Source of the DNA: Watersipora subatra
Taxonomy: Eukaryota > Bryozoa > Gymnolaemata > Cheilostomatida > Watersiporidae
Reading direction: 5' to 3'
Length of the DNA: 64,000 nucleotides
Assembly (NCBI RefSeq): GCF_963576615.1
Contig: NC_088710.1
Span: 75,029,019-75,093,018, forward strand
Shown here: in pieces, positions 35,401 to 47,100 of the stretch
Layout of the letters: each line of letters begins with the position of its first letter
Numbering within the stretch: position 1 is the stretch's first letter
Translations under genes and position numbers: made by a program
The notes under the pieces: model-generated
What the model was told of the DNA's origin: nothing
The model's input: only the letters and a program-made list of their open reading frames with translations
Database searches by the model: none

Positions 35401-38400
35401 AGAGCGCAGAACATTCATGCACCCGGTGCTCTACACTCCACTCAATCTCTCATGTTTGTTTATGAGTCTAGTGCAAGCCTGGGGAGTGCACTCATCGGCC
35501 AATTGCTCACAGATAGGACAACAAGCATTAAAACACCAGAAATATTTCTATTTCTACTGCTTCTAAATAATTAAATACATGTAGTTTAACTTTTTAATTT
35601 AAGTGATGCAATCATATTATTTGTTAAACCGTTATTTATAGTGATGCCTTGGAAAGAGCTCGTGCTAGCTGCTATTTCGATAAAAGGGCGTGAAAGAGCA
35701 GTTCACCGCAGTCACGCTAGTGACCTTCACCATAGCCCCAGGAAGATCAAGACTCGCTTGTAAAACTGACTAAGAGTTTTCGGCGGTGCGGGAGCCAAAG
35801 GGGAGCCTGTGTTTTGACTCAACACCACTGCAAACGCAAGAGCTGTTTGTATTTTATATCTAGCCTTTGAAATGAATTAAGCGTAATGCTGCAGTACTGC
35901 TGCCATAGCTGATTGGTAGGCGCTAATTGAATTGACTAGCTGTTATTTGTTTAATTGAAGTTAGGTAATTGAAGATGTGGCAAGTTTGGACTGAAGCAGC
36001 CATCGACAGCTTCTGCTTACACAAATTAGAGATAATGAATTTTGATGAAGTCAGATTGATCAAGTCATTATGTTATTAAATGGGGGAAGCCTCTGCCTAA
36101 ATAGAGGAATCCCTGGCGCTGTCAACCGCTGCCAATAGAGATAGCGGGTAACCCCCTGACCCCCAACACTCCGGCGTAATTAAACAAAGGACAGCCTTAT
36201 TAAACTTATAACTCATTTACTTGAGGAAAGAATGACTAAACTTTCATTAATAGTGAGATCAAAGTTAAAGGCTCGTAATAAAGTTTTGTAAATGGTGGAA
36301 AGGATGTGGAGACCGATGGAAATGTTGCCTTTGATTTTCATGAGCAGTCATGAAGTCTCCTCCAAGTCTCCGCGCAGCTGTTCAAGTTTATTCATCTATG
36401 GAGGAGTGTTGGTTAGCATGAAATACAATCTCAGACAACATCTCCATCTCTGACTCCAATTCAACCACAAGGGCATCAACAAACAACCCCCAACAGCCTC
36501 TTGCTGCCTCTCGCTGCATATCGCTGACTATCATTTTACACACAGACTACTCGAGTCAAGTTCTCTCAGCCAGCCCTTAAATTGCAAAAGACCTGGGACA
36601 AGTATCTCATCAGCCCATTTCATTCAGAAAGATGCGCAGGCTAAAAACAAACGCAGGTTAAAAATAAACCAGGGTTTTTTAAGCAATGCTTCTAGTATTA
36701 ATATTTATGTATTATGTTATGACATATTAATGGTGTGATGAGAATAAAGATACAGAGTGCATTATGCATTACGGCATTGATATTGCACTACATTTTACAC
36801 AGATGCACTGCACTAAGCTTACGCATAGACGTCTAATACATAGAGTGCAATGTGCACTACAGCATAAACAGTAGCAAAATACAGAGAAGTATAGGAACCA
36901 TCCGCGCCATTTTGAATACGGTTGGTTAGCTCAGCACGTCTCACACAGTCTAGGGTGATCTCAACATATCTCACACAGGCTAGGGTGATCTCAACATATC
37001 TCACACAGGCTAGGGTGATCTCAACATATCTCACACAGTCTAGGGTGATCTCAACATATCTCACACAGGCTAGGGTGATCTCAACATATCTCACACAGGC
37101 TAGGGTGATCTCAACATATCTCACACAGGCTAGGGCGATCTCAACATATTTCACACAGGCTAGGGCGATCTCAACATATTTCACACAGGCTAGGGTGATC
37201 TCAACATATCTCACACAGGCTAGGGTGATCTCAACATATCTCACACAGGCTAGGGTGATCTCAACATATCTCACACAGGCTAGGGTGATCTCAACACATC
37301 TCACACAGGCTAGGGTGATCTCAACACATCTCATACGGGCTAGGGTGATCTCTTCAGTTCTCTATATTTTTGGTTCTTTTATAAAAATAAGCGTGAAATA
37401 CGTCAAATAAAATTAGAGAAAGAGGTGATCAAGTGGGCTAGTGTAAACTATCTGACAGGTTTAGATCGCTTGCTAAAAACTTTTCATTGTACTTCCTCTG
37501 CGTTACCAGTGCCAGTGTTAGAAAGCATTAGAAAGTTGGAAGATGAGCTCTCAAGCATTTTAATGGCAGCGCTCTGTGGTCGGTTTAACACTGATTAGCC
37601 CCTTTTCTTCTAATTGACCTTTAATTAATGCTGTTTTACAAGCTTGAATTTACACAGCTCTTCGTCTGTGAGTCTGCGCACTACACTCTCAGCTATACTG
37701 ACCCGGCAGCGGCAGCGCTGATGGTGGGACAGGAGAGGAGATCATATGAAGGAACACCCCTCACATATGTGCAGTCACCTCCAATATGATTGGCACCCCT
37801 TCTATTTCAATTCGCGAGTACTGTTTTACAAGGCTGGTCAGTTACTCTGTATCACGACTCAAATATAAAAATAATTAAAAAATATTTTTGCGTTAGAATT
37901 ACGTGCTTTCAACTAAAAGATTCTTTAATAGTTTTTTGTGTGGAAAAACAACCATAACAATAATAATAATAGTAATTGGGTTATTGATTGGATGACTCGA
38001 CTGAGAGTTGATGCAAAGAAATAGCTATTAGTGCAACAGACAGCCCTGTTAGGATGAGCTAACATCCTCAGGAAAGTCCTGTCTATCTCATTCTAGTAAA
38101 ACTAGGTCGATGACAAAAAAAAGCATCAGCTTAAACTGTAATAAAACCAATAATCATAATATTAGTAATATCAGCAGCAGTATGTAAGTCTCTCCAGCAG
38201 CACTATGTAAGTCTCTCTATTACTCAACTATTGAAAGTTCTATGCTTAAATTGTGCCTTTGTTATTCTCCTACCCTGCCAGACAAACAAAGAAAGCGCTG
38301 TTTATACTGGGAAAGCAGCACTCAACTGACAACGTAGCTGCTCTTCCACGAGTACCCTGTTCCTGACTGGATGGTTGTGAACATAAGGGTCCTGATGCGA

Positions 38401-41400
38401 GCACCCGACTTCTACCTTAGACTTTTACCGTAGGCTAACGTTGGCCACTTTAGTCAAGTTGCTTGGATTATTCTCATTGACAAACAAAGTTTATGCTTTT
38501 GGATACTTGCATTACACATCGTTATCATAATAGGCTAGAACGGCTAGGCGTTTGAGAATACTTTATATATATTATAAAGAATGTATTTTGTTTGATTCTT
38601 TTTAGAACCAAAAAACAAGAATAAAAACTTAAAGGATTTATGTATTTAAAGCATTAAAGGAAATACATTCTATAAAACTTCCCTGTAAAAACCAAATGTG
38701 GCCCAAACAGACAAACAGACAAACAGACAAACAAACAAACAAACTATACGTAAAAATTACCTTGATGAAATAATAAACAGCAGAAGAAGTTATCATTGAG
38801 AAGGGAAAATGAGTGTAGGCGTAACCTTCTCTTTCGCACACTATATATAATTTAAATATACTTAATTTATATATTTCTTATTATTTGTAGGTTTATTTTT
38901 AATTTCTACTAGCATTTTTATTTTTACATACAGAACTGTAATGTTTCAAGTTTTTTTGGACACCGTTAGTCGTAAAATCATATATTAGAAACTAGGTTGT
39001 GTCTGCCCAAGTCTTACATCATATCGACCGTAGAAAGAAACCTCAATTGGCAAGTTGAGGTTTGACTGTACACCTGGAGGTTTGACTGTACACCTGGAGG
39101 TTTGACTGTACACCTGGAGGTTTGACTGTACACCTGGAGGTTTGACTGTACACCTGGAGGCTTGACTGTACACCTGGAGGTTTGACTGTACACCTAGAGG
39201 TTTAACTGTACATCAGGAGGCAGATGTTCGTGTGAAAGATCAGTGGTAAACCGCCATCTTAAAAGGGGACTAGCGATAAAGGGTTTATGAGTTATTTATT
39301 GGCCCTGATTTCACGCGGAGACAAAAATAAACGTGTGAGAAATGCCATCAGTCTGCCTTTAATTGTGTGGTTTAGTTACACTACCATCTACCATTTCAAT
39401 AACCAGGTGCTTTTCTGACAGCGCTGTCAGTTTTCGCCAGTATTACATAAGATGTTAGCAAAGCTAACCGACATTTTAATTAATAATAATATTGGGACCT
39501 GTTTATCCTTATTAGAAAAGGGCTCTTTGTTATCCCCTAGTCATGAGCGTAACCCTGGGTGCCGCGACAACCATCATTGAGTGAGGATATACGGCTTACC
39601 TGCACCCGGGCTTCCGTTAGATCACACCTCATGGCCAACTGTTCTCTTGCATACACGTCGGGATAATGTGTCTTCTGGAATATTCTTTCCATTTCTTCTA
39701 GCTGGTAGCTTGTGAACGTTGTGCGATTTCTTCTTTTTTTTCTTTTTCCGGACTCACCGGCATTACTATCTTCACTGCAATGTCCTTCACCTCCGCTGAG
39801 GTTTCCTGTCGGAGTCTCGGGAGGAGTTTGCAAGTTACTAGAGGAATCATTGTCAATATTTGGTGCTTTACTGTGATTGTAGTACGGTTTGATGTCTTCT
39901 GCTGCAACTAAATATATAAATAAACATATATGAACAAGAATTGTATAAGTTACCAGAACATTATTTAACACTTTTGACTATTTAAGTCATTTTATGTGTA
40001 AGTATAATTATAAGTATATTTATATTATTATTAAGGGGTGATTGCATGCAGGCCCTTGGCATTCGCCTTTAAACCATAACTGTCACGAACAACTTTTATC
40101 GTATTTACTAGGTCAATCAGACACGCTGATTCCGATTTTGTACTCAAAATAAAGATTAGTCCACTAACTTTCAGAGTAATGAAGGCTTTTTTACAGCATT
40201 TAAATATCGGTCTCGAAAACAACACGATCGCCATAACAAGCTCCGCCCATAAATACGTGACGTAACCTAGCTTTTTAGGAACAGAAGGTACGTAGGGATG
40301 TTTATACCGATTTAGAATAATAGAGATGGGTGTTTTACAATCTACTAATATCTAAATTCAGCCTTAAAAATAATATCAGTCTTTTCTGAAAGGTAGATAA
40401 ACTATTTAGCATTGCATATTTAAAAAAAGCGCGATAACAACGCTAGCTTGTGATAAAACCGCGCTTTTTGAGCTCATTTTTCTCGGCGTTCAGCCCATTT
40501 AAACATCATGTGACAAGCTACGAGCAATTTTAAATAGTTTATATACCTTTCATAAAAAACTTAAATTATTTTACAGGCTGGATTTAGATAATTATGGGTT
40601 TTAAGACACCCATCTCTATTATTCTAAATCGGACTAAACATTCCTAACTTCCGTTCCTGAAAAAGCTAGGTTTCGTCACATATTTATGAGCAGAGCTTGT
40701 AATGCCGATTGTGTTGTTTTCGAAACGGATATTGAAAAGCTTTAAAAAAGCCTAAATGACTTTGAAGGTTAGTGGACTAATCTTTATTTTGAGTACAAAA
40801 TCGGAATCAGCGTGTCTGATTTACCAAGTAAATACGATAAAAGTTGTTCGTGACAGTTATGGTTTAAATGTAGCATCTGTTGACAAGATGTGACGAGTGC
40901 TGTGGGAAAACAGGTGCCTGCTTAAAGACACTGATGACTGGCGCAAGCACTACATGTATGCTGTCGCTTTTAGATCCGGTCTGAGTGAGAAGTTGAGTAT
41001 TTAGTCTTGACTAGTGCTTCTTTAAAAATTTTATTTTCTAAAATCTTTTAACTTTTTTGCAGTACTAAAGAATATTTATTTACTATATTTATCTGTTGAG
41101 TCTTTAAAATTTGTAAGATTGTCAAAACTTTAACAAATGATACGTCGTGTATTAACTCATGCAATTAATATTTTTATAGCAGAATATTTCAAAGTGCAGA
41201 AACTTCGCTACACACAGATAATTTATTAATTTGAATTAAATGTTTTGAATTGCAAATTTATATTTTAATATTTTTAGAAAAATGTTTGCGTGCTTACGAA
41301 TTTTTTTGTTCATATTGATAGTCGTAGATACGTAATATTCAGATAAGACTATCTCTTAGTAAGCCAGTCCAAACTGATGAGTAGAATCGATGCCAATCAT

Positions 41401-44029
41401 AAATTGAAGAGTATAAAAAATGCTGTTTACCTACATGAAAAGATGACAAAATTTAATATTATAAAAAAGCGAGGTAAAATAAAGCATATAATTCAAGTCC
41501 ACACTTGTGGTTTCATTGATAAACATGTCAAGCAGTTGTCCAGCGTGGCGCCGAGCTAGGTTCACTTTACAGCCGCTGAGGTTAGGATGTCCCTACATGA
41601 GCTGCCCTCTAAGCCTCGCAGTCGAGGTAATTGGAGACACCGCAGCTGAATCGACTTTCATCTTCAATTCCAAAACGCTGCTGCTAATGTTACTATGCAA
41701 GATTTCATAGACACGCAGCAAAATCTACTGCCTACTAATCAACAGACAATTTTATGTTTCGTCAACGACAGCAGAGCCATAAAAGAAAGCCTCTTGTCAT
41801 TTGCATCATGTCAACCGCTGTCTTGCGTTATATCTTTCTGCTATCTCAACCTCTACAAACTTTTCAATGCTTTCTCAGTAACTGTACTGCCTCTAGTGTC
41901 ACTACTGATCTCAACTCCTTGTACTGCCTCTAGTGTCACTACTGATCTCAACTCCTTGTACTGCCTCTAGTGTCACTACCGATCTCAACTCTTTGCATGT
42001 TTATCACATATTCAACAAATAAATAATAAAACAGTAATTTTATAAAACTCTTAAAAAATGTGTCACACAGACGTCATCGCTGAAAAAAGGAAATATTTTT
42101 ATGTAATTATTTTTAGTAACTTTGAATTTTGTGGAAGGAGTATTTGAGAAACGTATACAAAGGGTTGCGACAGAATACGGCGCAGACACGGTGGGAGTCT
42201 ACGGAAGGAGATGAGACGTAGTGGCAGCCACTTTACATGTGTTTTTGCTTACGGTTGCTGATTCATCCATCTTATTAGCTTTCAACTAACTGATAATTGT
42301 AGCCCTGGCATGGTTGGACACGGTGAAAGTGTGGAGTTGAATAATTCCTTGGTAAAAAAACAAAGAGAAAAAGGTATTGATGAAAAGTGGTAATGGCTAT
42401 GATGAACTGCACTTGGTAGTTGAGGCGGCAAGTCTGCTGCCAGACTTCTGACATGTGAAGTAGGACAAAAATAGTTTGTCTAAAGGTGCTACGACAGCGT
42501 TAAGCTGATAAAATGACCTAAAATGAGCTGATGAAAGGGCATTAGTTTTCCATTCAACAAGAGTTCACAGTACAGTATAAACCAGCTGGTTATAAAAGGT
42601 CTCTGTTACGACAAGCAGCAGCAGTACGAATGACGTGAGTTCTCACTGATCTCTGGTAGAGAATTTTACATCGAGCCTTCATAGATTTACTCCTGCTAGC
42701 AATATCAGCTAGCATATTTATTGTTTATTGTTTAGATTTCAGGATACTTGATTGCTAATCTTGTAGCGCTGATAGAGAAGAGTGAGAGCTAGTAGGAGAG
42801 CGGCGACTAAAGGCAGCGGCCGGAGAATAAATAGCATAGATACGCCAATTAATTGTCTAATTTTATAAGATAAACAACTTTCTCAGTATTGTAATGTAAT
42901 TATATTTGTATCCAACCAGCGCTACCTCTCAATCAAAATAGTTAAAATTACATAATGAATGACTGAATGAAAACTAATTATAAAGAGATATGAACGCATC
43001 ACCTGGCATCACCTGTCGATAAAAAGTATAATAGAGGGTGAAGACGTTGGGCAGCTCGTAGCGGTGCAGATGAGAAAGAGTAAGGAATAAAGCCAAGGAG
43101 AGACCATACAGACACAATTTATGTAACACTCAAGGGCTGTCCTTACGCTGGTATATAGCTTGCCGTTGATCTCGGTGAACTCTCTAATCAAAAGTGCAAA
43201 AAAAACTCGTTTTCACTTTCCTGAAGTTTCAGAAAGTTTTGGTTTTTGTAATATTGTGTATTTTGGATCTCTCTTTTTCAAGATGTTCGCCAATCCATGA
43301 AAATGAAGTTTGTTTGTTTTGCTTGGAGTTAAAACAAGAGCTATGTTGAGATTACAAGAGCTTTGTTCATCGCAACGGCAGCAGCCAAACAACATGTTAT
43401 AACAATAGTAACAATGCTGGCAATAACACTCTACAACACTAGCAATAGCGCTACCAATAATGTTAGCAACGATGCTAGCAACAATGCTAGCAGCAACGCT
43501 AGCAGCGACGTTAGCGACAGCATTATCAGATACGCTAGTAAAATTTCTAACAATAAAACATGTATTAGTGCTAACTGCAGAGAAATGTATTTCTTGTTGA
43601 AACTTTGGTTTAAAAACCAAATCGAGATTTCTTAGATAATTCTGATTGTGCTGGAGAGAAGCAAACAGGGAGAGAAGCAAACAGGGAGAGAAGCAAACAG
43701 GGAGAGAAGTGACTTGACAGAAGAGTGATTCGAAAGAAAGGGAGAAAAAGAGAAAAAGGCAGCCATAATTTACCTTGCTTAGTAGAATTTAGAATGTCAT
43801 TAATCGTATGCTGTTGAGTCTTATTCTCCATAGTATTTCCATGTGGCTGTTCGGTGGCTGGTATGTACTCGTGCGGTCGGCTGCTACGTACTGTTGTATA
43901 GCTCGGTGGCTCTCCTTTGGCCATGTACTGCATACTCATATCACCTACAGCTTTGCCAGCGAAGTCCACGCTTAACATAGCACCTCTTTTATCGTCCTGC
44001 GACTGGCCGCCTCCTAGAACACCACTCAT
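29414..44029 (-). CDS. Alx: aristaless-like (Alx) paired-class homeobox transcription factor
   Basis: A nuclear DNA-binding regulator. Exons at 43774-44029, 39600-39901, 33636-33797, 30896-31109 and 29414-29487 join in phase (1,0,0,1) into 335 aa, close to vertebrate ALX1 in length. An octapeptide-like HTINDILN is at residues 74-81. The homeodomain is at residues 141-200: [54 protein letters not shown]. It has Gln at homeodomain position 50, as in Alx, and the intron falls exactly between positions 46 and 47, as usual in paired-class genes. The YGQIQ that follows is also Alx-like. The C-terminal exon gives a divergent OAR-like motif (AALRLKA). The first Met is the first in-frame ATG after a stop; a 5' exon remains possible. 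In animals Alx genes act in mesenchyme and skeletal development; the role here is inferred only from the family. Confidence 0.9.
30476..30692. repeat. 19-bp minisatellite, about 11 copies, in Alx intron 4
   Basis: Nearly identical units of CCCCTTCAGAGAAACCACG. The 82-residue ORF across it is an artefact of the repeat (19 x 3 = 57 nt period). Confidence 0.95.
30896..31109 (-). CDS. Alx: Alx exon 4 (Met/Pro/Ser/Thr-rich C-terminal region)
   Basis: Acceptor ATATTTCAG and donor GGAG|GTAAAG. It encodes [16 protein letters not shown], then [13 protein letters not shown]. The low-complexity composition is typical of the transactivation region after the Alx homeodomain. Confidence 0.8.
31325..31435. 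repeat. short TGTGACA-rich repeat, Alx intron 3
   Basis: About four units of TGTGACATGTGACAGT plus degenerate relatives. Non-coding. Confidence 0.75.
31700..31905. repeat. 20-bp AT-rich minisatellite, Alx intron 3
   Basis: About nine degenerate units of ATAATAACACTAATAGTCAT. Confidence 0.85.
31988..32619. mobile_element. 632-bp internal-deletion copy of the TA-flanked element
   Basis: Ends CCCTACAGGATGAAATTATT and AATAATTTCATCCTGTAGGG beside TA. Both halves align with the 1.8-kb element at 13872-15657, but about 1.15 kb of the middle (the coding remnants) is absent. It lies in Alx intron 3. Confidence 0.85.
32670..32830. repeat. 23-bp C-rich minisatellite, Alx intron 3
   Basis: About seven units of CTGCTGCCTCCAACTCCCTC with extra C's. 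Strong strand asymmetry (C/T on plus). ORFs on both strands are artefacts. Confidence 0.9.
33636..33797 (-). CDS. Alx: Alx exon 3 (homeodomain residues 47-60)
   Basis: 162 nt, phase 0 at both ends, acceptor CACTATAG and donor ATG|GTAAAT. It encodes the recognition helix [15 protein letters not shown] and then [10 protein letters not shown], matching the YGQIQ that follows the homeodomain in ALX1. Confidence 0.95.
33798..36935. other. Alx intron 2, first part
   Basis: No exon found. 35640-36200 is less AT-rich than its surroundings and contains several TAATTGA/TTAATTGA motifs (35925-35975), which resemble homeodomain binding sites. This is a possible enhancer, by inference only. Confidence 0.4.
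36936..37350. repeat. 30-bp minisatellite, about 14 copies, in Alx intron 2
   Basis: The unit begins TCTCACACAGGCTAGGGTGA. The 30-bp period keeps both strands open, giving 162- and 171-residue ORFs made only of 10-residue repeats ([10 protein letters not shown] on minus). These are not taken as genes. Confidence 0.95.
37351..39050. other. Alx intron 2, middle part
   Basis: Simple (CAAA/CAGA)n run at 38702-38745; otherwise nothing recognised. Confidence 0.5.
39054..39220. repeat. 20-bp minisatellite, about 8 copies, in Alx intron 2
   Basis: Units of GAGGTTTGACTGTACACCTG. The last copies diverge. It ends 380 bp from the homeodomain exon. Confidence 0.95.
39600..39901 (-). CDS. Alx: Alx exon 2 (homeodomain residues 1-46)
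   Basis: Acceptor TTAGTTGCAG and donor CAG|GTAAGC. An acidic, Ser/Pro-rich linker ([16 protein letters not shown]) and a basic GKRKKRRNR precede the homeodomain. The exon ends at Gln46. Confidence 0.95.
40073..40863. mobile_element. TTAA-flanked palindromic MITE, complete copy (Alx intron 1)
   Basis: Ends ACCATAACTGTCACGAACAA and TTGTTCGTGACAGTTATGGT, perfectly complementary and flanked by TTAA. Inverted similarity extends over most of its length, including CCGATTTAGAATAATAGAGA and its complement. TTAA targets suggest a piggyBac-type mobiliser. A truncated sister is at 10948. Confidence 0.85.
40864..43660. other. Alx intron 1
   Basis: Contains a 37-bp triplicate at 41880-41992 (GTACTGCCTCTAGTGTCACT...) and a GCTAGCAAC-rich stretch at 43430-43530. 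The less AT-rich block 41540-41700 is unexplained. No extra exon was recognised. Confidence 0.5.
43650..43712. repeat. 16-bp repeat next to the Alx exon 1 donor
   Basis: Three to four units of GGAGAGAAGCAAACAG, about 60 bp inside intron 1. Confidence 0.85.
43774..44029 (-). CDS. Alx: Alx exon 1 (octapeptide)
   Basis: 85 codons plus one base from [18 protein letters not shown] to NSTKQ, donor CAAG|GTAAAT. The frame stays open upstream to about 44194 without another ATG (it meets a TAA). Coding could therefore also begin in an unseen 5' exon. It carries the octapeptide HTINDILN, a Groucho-type repressor contact in related factors. Confidence 0.75.
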
Positions 44030-44194
44030 GTAATTTCTCTCTCGACTATCCACTCTTGATTCTCGCAACTGACTAGCTGGCGGTGCCTGCTTCTTGTCCT
44101 GCCCGATGTTGAGGTGCGTCTGCTGCCACAGCGGATCCGTGAGAGGCTCTATACGTAAACTTGTAGGCTGGTCACCATAGTAACGCACACACAC

Positions 44195-47100
44195 ATTCCC
44201 GCTTTACACAAATGCTGCCTCCAGTAGTTCTCATCAATTAGGACACCCCTGCTGACCATGCGGTTGTAGTGACAGCGGGACATGAAAGTAGTGAGGCAGT
44301 GAGAGTGAGTAGCTAGATGCCAAGTTTTATTCATTTTTAAAGTAAAGTATTCAGGCAAACTTTGGCAATTACAAATAAAAATGCTGTTATTATGTCAAAT
44401 ACCTTTAAAAATACATGTGTGGAAGGAATCTGGCAGCAGGCCGAGTTGGGCAAATGTTGAAATACTTACAGTAAATATTTTATAGTGAGATTTAGAGCTT
44501 TTCAAAGAGCTGATGAGGCAGAGCTTGTCACCAGTCTGACTTCTCGCTTGCTCTGATGAGAAGCTCTACCTACGAATCAAGGTTCATAAGGCTTGCTTAA
44601 AAACTTATATTAAATTAGCTATAATAACAGCGCTTGAATCATTTTTCAAAAATCAACAATATTTTGTCGATTGCTCAAAATTATTAGCTATCGAAATAGA
44701 AAATAATAACCTTTAGAACTATAGACATAAATTTTGTTACTATTTGCCGCAAGTACCCGATGAAGGATAAGTTACTGGCTGCGGGTGGAGGCTAATGTGA
44801 TTTTCTTGTTTTATTCAATTTGTGTTCTTAGCGTATATCAGCTCAAAAATAATTCTAGAATTATTGCTTAAATAAATTATTACTAGCCTTCTGCTGCGTG
44901 TTTACTTAATCACTGAGGATTATGAAACTCTTTTAATCTACTTTTATAACTGATTAATGCTAATGAATTTATTGATGGTTTATTGATGGTTTATTGATGG
45001 TTATAGGAGACGTAGTGGGAGCAATCTAGGGACGCTTATAAATACATTCTAGACATGATATATTTGTAGTTTGTGTTCGAGTGCTTCAACATATGTCCTT
45101 TATCAACTAAAAATGTCTGTCACAGAAATAGTGTCACCCGCTTAGACCTGTCCATCACCGGCTTAGACCTGTCCATCACTCGCTTAGATCTGTCCATCAC
45201 CCATGTCATCTACAATTGAATTAATATATTACTAATGGTTTTGCGGAGTTGGCCACAATTTATATAAATTAAATAATTATACGCAACAAGATAGTGGCAG
45301 CCGGGGTTCACAAGCGAGGAAGTCTTTGAGGTCGTAGCACCTCACTTCTTTGTCACATTTTTGCGCAATGCCCAGAAGCGGTTAAGAAAAGTTTTCCATG
45401 CTACGGTTTGCCATTTAAATATTGTGTGAGGAATTAGCTTAGAGATGTAATATTCAACGCCTAATATCATAGATAGTTGATAGCGCAACCCTTAACCTTT
45501 TCTGCAGGTATTTCTAACCATTACTTGTATTAGATTAGCTGAGATGCTAATACGCGAAAATTACTTGCACATTTCTCAGAAGACTGCGTGAGGGATGCTC
45601 ACTGGGTAAAAAAACTAAGTAACATCTGCAATACGTTATTACTCGAGCTTTATTTTATAAAACAATATACCCGCACATACCGCATTCATTATAATGAGCG
45701 CCTCTACAAAAACATCAATAGCTCGGCGGCTCTTTGAAATGCCTCATGTAGATGTGCAGTGGTTCAAGCTGCACATCCCGAGCCGTCTTAAGGGAAATGT
45801 TCGTGTTTTACCTGGTTTTTTACTAGAATTTGCTAAAACCAACTGAGTTTCTCTTTGTTGGGTCGCTCTTCTATTCAAAGTGTTGGTCTGGCTATCATGA
45901 CTCGCCGCCGGTTGCATCAGGTCTGACTGGGTACCTCTATTGTGTAATATTTCCTCCGTAATTACCTCTTCATTGGCTATTATAAGCGCACCCAATTATC
46001 AGAGCAACAAAAGCTAATCTCAAGGAGCTGCCAAAAATCTATAATGCGTAGTATAATATTTAATATAATAATATAATATATAACTAATAATATAAAAAAT
46101 GCAAAATAACACAATCAAACTGTGTGGGCCTAAAATAATGTCTACAATTAAATAAACTCTTATCGATTTTGACAGGTAAACGCGAGTGACCACCTGGCTA
46201 TGGATGTACATAACAAGCACCTGTCATGTGATGACACAGTGCTAAGCTAAAACCTGATACGAACCGCCTGACTGCCTCCAGTCAAAGGTCTGACCTTCTC
46301 TATAACACAATCATGAAATTTAATTCAAAGAACCTGAGCACAGCAGGAGAGGGAAATCTGAATGCTAAGAAAAGAGATGAATTGACAAGCAAACACACAA
46401 TTTCATGCCGGTCAAAAAATTTAAAAGTCGCAAAATTGCAATAGGTTGGGAAGCATTTCGATTCAAATCGCCTGCATGGCTACCTAGCAGCAAATATTGC
46501 TATCTAGCTAAAAGCATTGCTACCTAGCAGCAGACATCTACGTAGGCGTAAATGTGTGTTTGTTATTGCTAAATATCACATAACGTACACTATTTGATGT
46601 TGGCAATATAAACAGATAGATTCTCCAACAAAACCTGTTCCAGTAGCCAGACACTGTTGGTGTAATCGGCAACATATGGCTTCACAGTATGCACTGCGAC
46701 CCGAAGCAAGCAGCTGTAAAAAACGTTAAGTTTTTTACTTCGCACTTTCAAATCTATCAGCAGACTAAAGAAAGATAGTTCAAAATAGTTATCAACAAAA
46801 GAGACAGCACGATAAACACGCATATCTATAGCTTGACTCATAATAATTCAAAAGAGAAAACTCTGTCAGCTCTCCATTACAGTTTCAACTGAGGGGTATG
46901 AATAACGTATCTCTCCAACTTATTAAATATATTGGGTGTCGTCTACAACGAGAATGGTGACTTTCAGCAAGGACAGCAACTATAATACTGTATAGCAGCC
47001 TTAAATAAGTAGATATGAAGCTTATCATTACCAATCAGAGCAAATTAGATCATTAGACAAAAAACAAAAAATTACATAAAGAGTAATAAACCGTAATTAC

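Noticed and set aside
36819..37410. Long ORFs of 162 and 171 residues on opposite strands
   Set aside because: Both are produced by the 30-bp tandem repeat and contain only repeated decapeptides; no start context or splice support.
43213..43680. 155-residue minus-strand ORF with [17 protein letters not shown]
   Set aside because: The middle is a low-complexity GCTAGCAAC-type repeat in Alx intron 1; no domain.
45744..45995. Possible upstream coding exon of Alx on the minus strand
   Set aside because: It has a CCAG|GTAAAA-like donor, but no ATG, no clear acceptor and no match to Alx N-termini. Its phase fits exon 1 only with a forced acceptor.
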